A stretch of 20,365 nucleotides of DNA from a virus, in the IMG/VR virus record IMGVR_UViG_3300017770_000238, positions 1 to 20,365 of that record, one strand, 5' to 3'. Below are positions 8,774 through 14,675 of the stretch, piece after piece. Position numbers and translations under genes: made by a program. The notes below the pieces were generated by a model. The model was not told where the DNA came from and ran no database searches. It was given only the letters and a program-made list of their open reading frames with translations. Within the stretch, counting starts at the first letter, position 1; each line of letters begins with the position of its first letter.

Positions 8774-9399
8774 CTTAGTAAACCACTACCCATTAAAGAC
8801 CGTCTTCTACGGACCGTTCCCGTTGTTCCTGTTCCAAGCAACCCTTTAGGGCTTGTTGCAATCGTTGAAACTCTACCCTTCCCGGTGCTTTCAATAGCGT
8901 CAGCTTCCGTTTCGCTCGTAACAACACGATTATCAATTACATCACCAACACCTACATCTCCACCCTTATATGTTGTATCCGCACCTGTAGTGGTTGTTTC
9001 TGTAAACGGTGGGGGTGCTGGTGGGGGAGTGGGGGTAGTCGGGGCTGTGGGTTGCGTAGGTGTTGTTGGTGCAGTCGGCGTAACAGGAGTAACTGTTGCC
9101 GCTGTTGTATCCGTAGTAGCTGTAGCTGCTCTTTCTCTTCTACGATCTCTACTTCTTTTTTCCCTAAGACGTGCTTGCTCTGTTTGTGCAGCCTCTGCTC
9201 TCTCATTAAGCCTTGAATAATATTCTGTATCTGGTTGACGCAAACCAGTATCCATTGCAATATCACTTACAATCGCATCTAAACCAGTACGCCTTGTTAC
9301 CTGACCTCTGCGAACTGCGTCTTCAGCACCAGTCCTTTGCCTAGCTCTTTCTCTTGGTGTCCTTCTGGTTGCTCTGCTACCACCACACAAACCACCCAT
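8770..9399 (-). CDS. Pro/Thr-rich linker protein of the late operon
   Basis: This 209-residue protein starts at 9399, where AAGGAG lies 8 bases before the ATG; an upstream in-frame start is possible but lacks a site. It begins MGGLCGG, then has a basic Arg-rich segment and a charged helix (about residues 60-95). A Thr/Pro/Ala-rich linker follows (about residues 95-140) containing near-repeats of TAPTTPT. The C-terminus is Gly/Thr-rich and ends with four arginines, SLMG and SGLLR. Such a linker joins two ends and is expected to be extended. No domain was recognised. The N-terminus matches that of the internal virion protein at 1199-1807, which suggests a virion role. Confidence 0.65.
   Translation of the reverse strand: MGGLCGGSRATRRTPRERARQRTGAEDAVRRGQVTRRTGLDAIVSDIAMDTGLRQPDTEYYSRLNERAEAAQTEQARLREKRSRDRRRERAATATTDTTAATVTPVTPTAPTTPTQPTAPTTPTPPPAPPPFTETTTTGADTTYKGGDVGVGDVIDNRVVTSETEADAIESTGKGRVSTIATSPKGLLGTGTTGTVRRRRSLMGSGLLR
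9011..9044 (+). other. Four-tract G-quadruplex motif
   Basis: The plus strand reads G5, 7 bases, G5, 3 bases, G5, 5 bases, G4, which meets the usual pattern for intramolecular G-quadruplex formation. It lies on the non-coding (template) strand of the Pro/Thr-rich gene, where the coding strand spells mostly Pro and Thr codons. Folding in DNA is a prediction from the pattern. Confidence 0.6.
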
Positions 9400-9400
9400 A

Positions 9401-9874
9401 CTATATCTCCTTCTGCATAAACGAACCCATAGGCTCAAAGCCTAAACGCATCATTAACCTAGCAGCTCTGTTTGACGCAATACCAGACGTTGCACCTGTC
9501 ATAATACGAACCGCACCATTCTCTTTAGCCCACGCTTCAAACATCTTCATAAGCCTTACACCAGCTATTCCACCGCGCTCTTGAGGTACAACATACCAGA
9601 TATAATCGCCCCCGACTAGTGTGTTACTATACGGAAACGAAAAAATCATCCCAATTAACACACCTATAACATCTCCGTGCTTTTTTGCTAAGAAGATTTG
9701 ATCCTCTTCATTACGCACTCTATCAACAATCCAACTAGTCATTTTATCATAGTCAAAGTCCGCAAACACTTGCCAACTCTCCTTATGAAACCTCGCGCAC
9801 AACTCAACCACCTCTGGAACGTCCGAAATCTCAGCTACGCAATATTCTTTCGGTTCAAGCTGCAAATGGGTCAT
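9401..9874 (-). CDS. GNAT-family N-acetyltransferase
   Basis: This 157-residue protein has the GNAT fold layout: an N-terminal beta strand and helix (YCVAEISDVPEVVELCARFH), the central strand with FLAKKHGDVIGVLIGMI, and motif A at residues 92-115 with WYVVPQERGGIAGVRLMKMF. The Gln-Glu-Arg-Gly-Gly stretch there is expected to bind the CoA pyrophosphate. A C-terminal SNRAARLMMRLGFEPM segment is also typical. The substrate is unknown. Phages often place GNAT genes beside terminase and portal genes. It overlaps terL by 20 bases. A role in modifying a phage or host protein is inferred, not shown. Confidence 0.85.
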   Translation of the reverse strand: MTHLQLEPKEYCVAEISDVPEVVELCARFHKESWQVFADFDYDKMTSWIVDRVRNEEDQIFLAKKHGDVIGVLIGMIFSFPYSNTLVGGDYIWYVVPQERGGIAGVRLMKMFEAWAKENGAVRIMTGATSGIASNRAARLMMRLGFEPMGSFMQKEI

Positions 9875-11132
9875 AATCCATCACCGCCTGTTTTTGTGGA
9901 GCCTGTTGACTTGGCCTACTCTCTCTTAAACCCACAGCGAAATATCGAAACGCATCGGCTGAGTGACTTGACCAATCATGAACTGGCGTAGACCTAAAAC
10001 TTCTTGTCCTATCATTATAAGCCCTATGATACTGCCGCAAAGCCTCTAAACCATCCTTACACTTCTCTCTATCAAACCAAAGCCTTGGTATCAACATCTG
10101 AGCCGCATGTATCCCATCCTCAACAGGAAGCTTAGGAACAACCCTAAAATTCAAACCCAGATCCCAAGCAACCTCTCTCCTACTCTTACCACTCCCCAAC
10201 TCACGCACCTCTATATCATGCGGTGCATTATGCGACCCATATAAATACTGCTTAGAATTAAGAACCTGACAATAATGCGGCAACCCCTCATTCCTATTCT
10301 CATAATAATCTATCACATGCACAGCACGACCAACACTCTGAGTAAACCATATAGCCGTGCTATCCCCAATGCCTAAATCCCACCAAGTATCAACCCTCTG
10401 ACTAAGATCATACGGTACATTCGTTACTCGACCACCTATCGTAGCATCCTCCAATTCCTTGCCATAAATAGCACCAGGCACATTCGCATTCCAACTGCAC
10501 TCAAATTCCTGAGCATACTGATCCACAGACATCATAGTACGAGCAGCCTCTAACTCCTCTTCGTCCAATATCCCCGTCTCACTCGCCTTATACACCGCAG
10601 ACAACCAATCATCACTCGATGCAGCCTGTTCATAAAAATCAAAGAAAGCATTATGCCCCTTCGGTGTACCCACAAATATACAAAATCCCTTCCTATCAGA
10701 TAATGCTGGCCTCAATACCTCTGGAAATACACTCTCCGGCATGTCAGCAACCTCGTCCATAACACACCCATCCAAATATATCCCACGTAAGCTATCCGGG
10801 TTCTCAGCACCCAACAAACTAATCCTACCACCAGTAGGCAAGTCACACCGCAACTCCGTCTCGTGAAACCTCACATTCGGTATCTTACCAGCAAAATGCT
10901 TTAGATAATCCCAAGCCACATTCTTAGCTTGCCTATAAGTAGGTGCCATATACGCATACCTAGGATTACTCTTTCCGCTTAGAAGAGAATGCCTCAATAT
11001 ATGATTAATAGCCCATACCATCTTGCCAAACCTTCGATGACATACAACAACACCCCACCGCTTCTCTTGCATCTCATTGTGCAACTCCATCTGTAACACA
11101 CGAGGCTCATACGGTATCTCTATATGCGTCAC
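9855..11132 (-). CDS. terL: Terminase large subunit
   Basis: This 425-residue protein is the packaging motor. The ATPase half has the P-loop at residues 32-38 (HRRFGKM), an adenine-side segment YMAPTYRQAKNVAW, Walker B VMDE at 124-127, and the coupling motif FVGTPKG at 153-159. The nuclease half has acidic candidates D252 (in WDLGIGDSTA), D306 and D393 (in SSHSADAFRYF). The residue after the P-loop lysine is Met, where Thr or Ser normally helps hold magnesium; one base change (ACG to ATG) would explain it. Otherwise the gene looks intact and full length. It overlaps the upstream small ORF by 4 bases. Confidence 0.93.
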   Translation of the reverse strand: MTHIEIPYEPRVLQMELHNEMQEKRWGVVVCHRRFGKMVWAINHILRHSLLSGKSNPRYAYMAPTYRQAKNVAWDYLKHFAGKIPNVRFHETELRCDLPTGGRISLLGAENPDSLRGIYLDGCVMDEVADMPESVFPEVLRPALSDRKGFCIFVGTPKGHNAFFDFYEQAASSDDWLSAVYKASETGILDEEELEAARTMMSVDQYAQEFECSWNANVPGAIYGKELEDATIGGRVTNVPYDLSQRVDTWWDLGIGDSTAIWFTQSVGRAVHVIDYYENRNEGLPHYCQVLNSKQYLYGSHNAPHDIEVRELGSGKSRREVAWDLGLNFRVVPKLPVEDGIHAAQMLIPRLWFDREKCKDGLEALRQYHRAYNDRTRSFRSTPVHDWSSHSADAFRYFAVGLRESRPSQQAPQKQAVMDYDPFAA

Positions 11133-11323
11133 TGCCTAACCACCTTCTCCTGATCCTCATATATCAATATGCCATTCAACTCCAAGATAGCCTCGTACAG
11201 ATCAATAAGCAATACCGCAGCCTCAAACTGCTCCTTATAGCTTTCGCCATCTACAACGCTTCTCCGTAGCTCTGAGAGATGACCTAGCATTGCATGTTGA
11301 TCAGCAGTCAGTGTGGGAGTCAC
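11129..11323 (-). CDS. Small ORF between terS and terL
   Basis: This 64-residue acidic helical protein has no domain I recognise. Visible segments are DQHAMLGHLSELRRSV, then EAAVLLIDLYEAILELNGILIY, which reads as two amphipathic helices. It starts with GTG at 11323, supported by CGGAG about 8 bases upstream. Its stop overlaps the terL start as ATGA, so terL is translationally coupled to it. Its place between the two terminase genes suggests a packaging accessory role; this is inferred from position only. Confidence 0.6.
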   Translation of the reverse strand: MTPTLTADQHAMLGHLSELRRSVVDGESYKEQFEAAVLLIDLYEAILELNGILIYEDQEKVVRQ

Positions 11324-11514
11324 TGTGTATGCTCCGCAGGTATATTATGTAGTAAGAAGTGGCGCGGTGATTCTGGGAGGGTGGGGGGTCTGTATCGCCA
11401 GAAATACGGCAAACTACAGCAAATAAGGCGTTTTGTTAACATAATACATATTATGCGAAAAGGTTTTGCACTTCACGCGCGTACCTCGGCCACTCAGAAT
11501 GTTAGCTGGTGCTT
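11324..11514. other. Non-coding gap after terS
   Basis: No convincing gene lies in this gap between terS and the small ORF. It contains a near-palindrome CATAATA-CA-TATTATG at 11440-11455 and a G-rich tract GGGAGGGTGGGGGG at 11375-11388. The AT dyad could be an operator or a -10 element. Packaging initiation sites are often in or near terS, so this gap is a candidate, but no repeat array or cos-like sequence proves it. Confidence 0.4.
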
Positions 11515-11949
11515 TCAATGCAGTACCTCTTCTTCCTCGTGTGCACTAACGGCGGTATCACCTCCGGCCCATGAGATGGTGAAGGTCTGTGCTTGTGGCT
11601 GGTCTTCTTTCTTGTCACGTATTCCGAACGGCTGATTACGAGCCGTTGTCCATTTCAGCGTATCAATTTCGAGACGCCTTCTGTTTACCTCAGCATTGAG
11701 GAAACGCACGTCTCCCTCGGGCAATGGTTCCATAGCAAGCCCATTGATTTTGTCCGCGTAATATTCAGCTTGGAGAATGCGCCCTTTACGGTATAGCGAC
11801 CACAATTCTTCATCAGCTGCTACGGCTCTTGTGACGGCTCTATAGCTTGGCATTGCCTTGTCTTTTGTGATGTCTACAAGCGTCTCGCCTGATGCCAGAC
11901 GATCAACTATCTTTTCCATAATGACTGTGTTTACGCTTCGTCTACTCAA
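11515..11949 (-). CDS. terS: Terminase small subunit
   Basis: This protein (144 residues from the preferred TTG at 11949) matches small terminases of the Sf6 type, which recognise phage DNA and load it on TerL. It has an N-terminal DNA-binding helix-turn-helix: KIVDRLASGETLVDITKD, MPSYRAVTRAVAADEELWSLY. The central oligomerisation helix follows, with AEYYADKINGLA and FLNAEVNRRRLEIDTLKW. The acidic tail has several consecutive Glu residues. The TTG is chosen because AAGGAA lies 7-8 bases upstream; an earlier in-frame TTG at 11964 is also possible. A terminator-like hairpin sits immediately upstream. Confidence 0.88.
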   Translation of the reverse strand: MSRRSVNTVIMEKIVDRLASGETLVDITKDKAMPSYRAVTRAVAADEELWSLYRKGRILQAEYYADKINGLAMEPLPEGDVRFLNAEVNRRRLEIDTLKWTTARNQPFGIRDKKEDQPQAQTFTISWAGGDTAVSAHEEEEVLH

Positions 11950-11962
11950 TCTGTGTTCCTTC

Positions 11963-11987
11963 AAAAAGGCCCGGACCTAAGTCCGAG
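11963..11987 (-). terminator. Intrinsic terminator in terS leader
   Basis: In the minus-strand RNA, CUCGGAC and GUCCGGG pair over 7 bp (one U-G pair) around a UUAG loop, followed by CC and five U. This is a good intrinsic terminator shape. It lies between the divergent control region and terS, so any late transcript started there must pass it. That position suggests attenuation or antitermination control of the late operon, which is an inference. Confidence 0.65.
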
Positions 11988-12000
11988 CTAGTTATTGAGG

Positions 12001-12033
12001 TATACAAAGCTAACAGGCAAGCAACTTTGTATA
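12001..12033. repeat. Inverted repeat in divergent control region
   Basis: A perfect 9-bp inverted repeat (TATACAAAG at 12001-12009, CTTTGTATA at 12025-12033) with a 15-base spacer lies in the non-coding region between terS and the first rightward gene. It could be an operator dyad or a hairpin in the leftward leader, upstream of the terS leader terminator. Weak leftward -35/-10-like pairs overlap it. Confidence 0.55.
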
Positions 12034-12082
12034 TTCAATATATAGATCATCTTACAATCTAACACAATAAATAATTATACTG

Positions 12083-12110
12083 TTGACACTTTGTGACACT
12101 TATGTATTAT
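12083..12110 (+). promoter_or_regulatory. Strong rightward sigma70-type promoter
   Basis: A perfect -35 (TTGACA, 12083-12088), a 16-base spacer and a 5/6 -10 (TATTAT, 12105-12110) lie 38 bases before the first rightward gene, which has a GGAGG site. The -35 and spacer contain a direct repeat TGACACTT at 12084 and 12094, one helical turn apart, a likely operator overlapping the promoter. Confidence 0.8.
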
Positions 12111-12147
12111 GAAGGCATAACAAACAAAGAGGTATACGGAGGAACAA

Positions 12148-12453
12148 ATGCCTAGAATGGATAAACTTAGTAATTACGCTACTACATGGTGGAACAAAGA
12201 CAGTAGCGGCGGTGTAACATATCATCAAACACAGATTGTTGCATGGAATGACAACAAGGTTACACTTAACACTGATGGATGGGAAACCGTCACAACTAAG
12301 CGCAAAATGAACCAAGCATCTAATCAATTCGCATTGCGTTTTGATGTATGGCAAGAAAACTATGAATGGTTCGTAAATCTACCAAACGGTGAGGTTGTCA
12401 AATATTATGACGGTATCACCTTTGAAATTTTTGGTGGTGGTGTCGTACAATGA
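12148..12453 (+). CDS. Trp-rich early protein, function unknown
   Basis: This 101-residue protein is the first gene after the strong rightward promoter, with GGAGG 6 bases before the ATG. It is beta-rich and unusually rich in Trp and Tyr: ATTWWNKDSSGGVTYHQT, then WETVTTKRKMNQASNQFAL, then VWQENYEWFVNLPNGEV and a C-terminal YDGITFEIFGGG. The block around TTKRKMNQASNQF together with the WFVNLPNG segment resembles conserved hypothetical proteins of marine phages, from memory. The role is unknown; as a first early gene it may act on host functions. Its stop overlaps the next start (ATGA). Confidence 0.7.
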   Translation: MPRMDKLSNYATTWWNKDSSGGVTYHQTQIVAWNDNKVTLNTDGWETVTTKRKMNQASNQFALRFDVWQENYEWFVNLPNGEVVKYYDGITFEIFGGGVVQ

Positions 12454-12560
12454 CAATCTCAGAACTAATCACAATCATCAAGAACATCAAACTTAGCGAC
12501 GTTGCCATATGCGTTTTAATCTTTGGATTAGTTTTCGCGTGGCACTTCATAACACCATAG
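12450..12560 (+). CDS. 36-residue single-pass membrane peptide
   Basis: This short gene starts with the ATGA overlap on the previous gene and encodes 36 residues. The N-terminal half is polar (MTISELITIIKNIKLSD). The C-terminal half is a hydrophobic stretch, VAICVLIFGLVFAW, followed by HFITP, fitting one membrane span. Tight coupling and a gapless frame support it as real. Small early membrane peptides in phages can act in superinfection exclusion or host takeover, but nothing here fixes the role. Confidence 0.55.
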   Translation: MTISELITIIKNIKLSDVAICVLIFGLVFAWHFITP

Positions 12561-12571
12561 GAGCAAAGAAG

Positions 12572-12778
12572 ATGGAAGCTATAGAAATAAACAGTCCCAC
12601 AGATGCGCTAACACTTGCATTGATACTTGCTGTAACCGCAAAGACAGAGAAACTATCTCAAGAGTGCTTAGAACATGCTCAAGAAATAGCAGCTACACTG
12701 AACCCCAAAGAAGTTGAACTGTGTAAAATGGCGGCTGAGGTTGCCCTAGAAATACAAAAGGAAGGCAAGCATAGATGA
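12572..12778 (+). CDS. Small helical early protein
   Basis: This 68-residue protein starts at the ATG at 12572, with GGAG 8 bases upstream; a longer in-frame extension upstream would overlap the membrane peptide and lacks a site. It is acidic and all-helical: MEAIEINSPTDALTLALIL, then TEKLSQECLEHAQEIAATL, then VELCKMAAEVALEIQKEGK. No known domain was recognised. Its stop overlaps the next start as ATGA. Confidence 0.65.
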   Translation: MEAIEINSPTDALTLALILAVTAKTEKLSQECLEHAQEIAATLNPKEVELCKMAAEVALEIQKEGKHR

Positions 12779-12972
12779 AAGACAGAGTTAAACTACCCTT
12801 GAGTGCTTTTGTACCTGATACAAACGACCTCATAAAACAATATAAGTGGCTAGTAGAACACCATGTAAACAATGGAAACCCCATTGATGAAGCATGCGGT
12901 ATAGAACGATTGCTACGTATTCTTTTAGATGAATTAGACGTACCACCTTTCAAATATAACTATACCCCTTAG
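12775..12972 (+). CDS. Small early protein, function unknown
   Basis: This 65-residue protein is the last gene of the rightward early unit and starts by ATGA overlap. Segments seen are KLPLSAFVPDTNDLIKQYKW, VEHHVNNGNPIDEACGIERL and RILLDELDVPPFKYNY. It appears helical, with no motif I recognise. An intrinsic terminator follows its stop codon. Confidence 0.6.
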   Translation: MKDRVKLPLSAFVPDTNDLIKQYKWLVEHHVNNGNPIDEACGIERLLRILLDELDVPPFKYNYTP

Positions 12973-12978
12973 AGCCAC

Positions 12979-13010
12979 GGAGAAGCGCCACAGAGTGCGC
13001 TTTTCCCTTT
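12979..13010 (+). terminator. Intrinsic terminator of early unit
   Basis: A 10-bp stem (GGAGAAGCGC with GCGCTTTTCC, one G-U pair) around an 8-base loop is followed by CTTT. It ends the rightward early unit, and the facing leftward operon ends just beyond it at 13020. On the opposite strand there is no U-run, so it is mainly a rightward terminator. Confidence 0.7.
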
Positions 13011-13019
13011 TCCTAAGCC

Positions 13020-13445
13020 TTACCCCCCTAAAGTACTTTCTAGCCACTTCTCGAGCTTGTCCGCGAGTGCTACGCGCTGCATAGGGTCCGACATAGTGAA
13101 CTCCTGAGAAACTTCTATAAAATTCTCTGTAGACAACATCGGTCTTAGTCTACGTAGGATTTTCTCGATACGCCACGACAAAGGATCATTCTGTCGCTTT
13201 GCTTTGCCCTCTTTGTACCGTGGGTGCATCCTGGTCAACGTCTTAGTCAACGTAGGCAAAACCGAATCATCCGGCTGCTGTATTACAGTGTCAGTGATTA
13301 CACTGTCTGTCTGTAATACACTGTCTGTATGTATTACAGTGCTATTACTATGTATATTATTAGTAGTTTCAGTGTATACACTGCTAGCACTGTAATCACT
13401 ATCTCGGGTTGTAACCCTCGCGTTAGCGTACTTACGTATTGGCAT
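13020..13445 (-). CDS. Repeat-bearing protein of regulatory operon
   Basis: This 141-residue protein has an N-terminal part (residues about 17-60) with Ser/Thr/Asp/Val-rich repeats, for example TDSVLQTDSVITDTVIQ, and a basic helical C-terminal part (RYKEGKAKRQNDPLSWRIEKILRRLRPM). GGGGG lies 8 bases before the ATG. It ends the leftward operon. The repeat segment is encoded by a cluster of short palindromes, so that stretch may be under DNA-level selection. The C-terminal part could bind DNA through its Lys/Arg helix; this is inferred. No known family was recognised. Confidence 0.6.
   Translation of the reverse strand: MPIRKYANARVTTRDSDYSASSVYTETTNNIHSNSTVIHTDSVLQTDSVITDTVIQQPDDSVLPTLTKTLTRMHPRYKEGKAKRQNDPLSWRIEKILRRLRPMLSTENFIEVSQEFTMSDPMQRVALADKLEKWLESTLGG
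13279..13417. repeat. Cluster of short palindromic repeats
   Basis: Within about 140 bases there are two exact copies of TGTATTACAGTG (13279-13290, 13330-13341) and an inverted copy of its core (CTGTAATACA, 13311-13320). There are also dyads CAGTG-ATTA-CACTG (13292-13305), CAGTGTATACACTG (13370-13383), TGCTAGCA (13382-13389) and GGGTT-GT-AACCC (13406-13417), plus a related unit ACTGTAATCACT (13390-13401). Units are separated by irregular gaps, so it is not a CRISPR. Replication-origin iterons or operators are possible. Confidence 0.6.
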
Positions 13446-13629
13446 TTGTCAACCCCCTATTTAAATGATGCTTTAATTGCTCTTCTTCCCGGCGTTGTAT
13501 GTACCAGCCACTTACCTTTTCCCAACAGTCCGGCCTGTCTACCGGGTCACAAATAAGATCGTCAGTGGCTAGTATTACCCAGCCACCGCGATTAACGTCA
13601 TGCTCACGACCACACGCTTTACATTCCAT
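13432..13629 (-). CDS. Small zinc-finger-like protein
   Basis: This 65-residue protein has four cysteines arranged as a likely metal site: C3, C6, C27 and C35, in the contexts MECKACG and ICDPVDRPDCW. It continues with a basic, Glu-rich helix (SGWYIQRREEEQLKHHL). It overlaps the GIY-YIG gene upstream by 11 bases and the repeat-bearing gene downstream by 14 bases. Metal binding and a nucleic-acid role are inferred from the cysteine pattern. No named family was recognised. Confidence 0.6.
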   Translation of the reverse strand: MECKACGREHDVNRGGWVILATDDLICDPVDRPDCWEKVSGWYIQRREEEQLKHHLNRGLTNANT

Positions 13630-14485
13630 AATGAATACTTTCTTGAGAAGTTTGATTGAAAGGCAAAAAACAATGCTTTTGTTTTACAGGTAAAATATTC
13701 CTATCTTTCAAATACAATATTTCCCTACCTTGAAACTTTTTATCGCAATCATTTATTTCTTTATTACATCTATCTACAATTTCAGATAAAAAACTTATGT
13801 CCCAATCACTTTTCCATAAATTAATTTCTGAATGATAGCTGTTGAAAAATCTTTGTAAAATATATCTATATGGATCTTCATTTAATAAGCACCTTTCTAT
13901 TTGTGCCTGATCAAGAGCATGATCCATAAGCCACATTTCAACTTCCCATTCAATTTCATAAGCACGTTCTTCCAAACTTTTTGTGTCATCTTTTAATTTT
14001 TTGTAAGCAAGTGTACCTTTACGTTTTCTTTTTAAAAACAATTCATTTTCTTCAATACTCTCAAAGACAGCATCCCTTTCATACCACAAATCATCAATAA
14101 AAAAACAAATTTGGCTTAAACCTTGTCTTAATCTATCAGCAAACTTATCAATCCTATTAAAAATAGCTAACTCCGCAAAATTATCATTATTGTGAACTTT
14201 ATTATGCTCTGGACGAAATGCTTTAATTAATAAAATCTCCCTTATTTCTGCGCGTAATCGACTATAGTGCCACTCAACAGAAACATTTTGTATTTCTTGC
14301 TGCCACTCAGAAGTTTTGAAATGCTGTGTTTGTCTAACTGTAACATCAGTGGCAATACCAACATAAATTAAATTATCATCAATATCATAATGTTTGTACA
14401 CTGCTGTCGGTTTTGTTTCGTATAATTCACGAATTTTTTCTACATCTTTTTCAATTTCTTTTTCGTCGCGTTCAAAGTTATTCAT
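13619..14485 (-). CDS. GIY-YIG nuclease, AT-rich
   Basis: This 288-residue protein has the GIY-YIG nuclease layout in residues 28-95. AVY at 28-30 stands for GIY and YVG at 41-43 for YIG. R51 and H55 sit in the catalytic helix, E83 is the likely metal-binding glutamate, and N95 closes the core (RPEHN). The remaining roughly 190 residues are helical and charged, with no second domain recognised. The gene is visibly more AT-rich than its neighbours and lacks a ribosome site; it overlaps the previous stop by 8 bases. These features suggest a recent arrival, possibly a mobile or homing nuclease or a defence gene. It could also simply be a replication-module nuclease. Confidence 0.7.
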   Translation of the reverse strand: MNNFERDEKEIEKDVEKIRELYETKPTAVYKHYDIDDNLIYVGIATDVTVRQTQHFKTSEWQQEIQNVSVEWHYSRLRAEIREILLIKAFRPEHNKVHNNDNFAELAIFNRIDKFADRLRQGLSQICFFIDDLWYERDAVFESIEENELFLKRKRKGTLAYKKLKDDTKSLEERAYEIEWEVEMWLMDHALDQAQIERCLLNEDPYRYILQRFFNSYHSEINLWKSDWDISFLSEIVDRCNKEINDCDKKFQGREILYLKDRNILPVKQKHCFLPFNQTSQESIHYGM

Positions 14486-14675
14486 TATCTAAAACAGTAA
14501 ATCCACTGCCTCCACACTCCTCACAACAGCGCCTCTCTTCTTTGAGAAAGCCACCATTGTAATAGTCTACGTAGGGTACTTCTGCTAAGTAAAAACCATC
14601 ACCATCACAATACTTGCAATCCTCAGTTTGAACCTCATACTTTGTACCATTTACTAGCTGATAAACGATAGTCAT
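14478..14675 (-). CDS. DnaJ-type zinc-finger small protein
   Basis: This 65-residue protein has two CxxCxGxG-like elements: C20-x2-C23-DGDG and C51-x2-C54-GGSG. These are the repeats of DnaJ zinc centres, so a single zinc site is likely. The ATG at 14675 is chosen because GGAGG lies 5 bases upstream; an in-frame ATG 7 codons earlier has no such site. The start overlaps the upstream stop as ATGA. Similar isolated zinc-finger proteins are common in phage operons, with unknown role. Confidence 0.7.
   Translation of the reverse strand: MTIVYQLVNGTKYEVQTEDCKYCDGDGFYLAEVPYVDYYNGGFLKEERRCCEECGGSGFTVLDNE

Noticed and set aside
8720-9220. A 166-residue plus-strand reading frame
   Set aside because: It lies opposite the Pro/Thr-rich gene and is dominated by Val/Gly/Ala runs from the GC-rich repeat; the minus-strand gene has a proper ribosome site and fits the operon.
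11475-11514. A tRNA-like GGCCGAGG stretch on the minus strand
   Set aside because: No matching acceptor stem, anticodon arm or T-loop sequence follows, so no tRNA could be folded by eye.
11294-11635. A 113-residue plus-strand frame across the terS gap
   Set aside because: It runs across the antisense of two minus-strand genes, is Cys/Ser-rich and has no recognisable domain.
12074-12079. A perfect TATAAT on the minus strand in the divergent region
   Set aside because: No acceptable -35 lies at 15-19 bases upstream and there is no extended -10 TG, so a leftward promoter here is not supported.
13279-13417. CRISPR array suspicion for the repeat cluster
   Set aside because: Units are short, palindromic and irregularly spaced without spacer-like unique segments of even length, and no cas gene is nearby.
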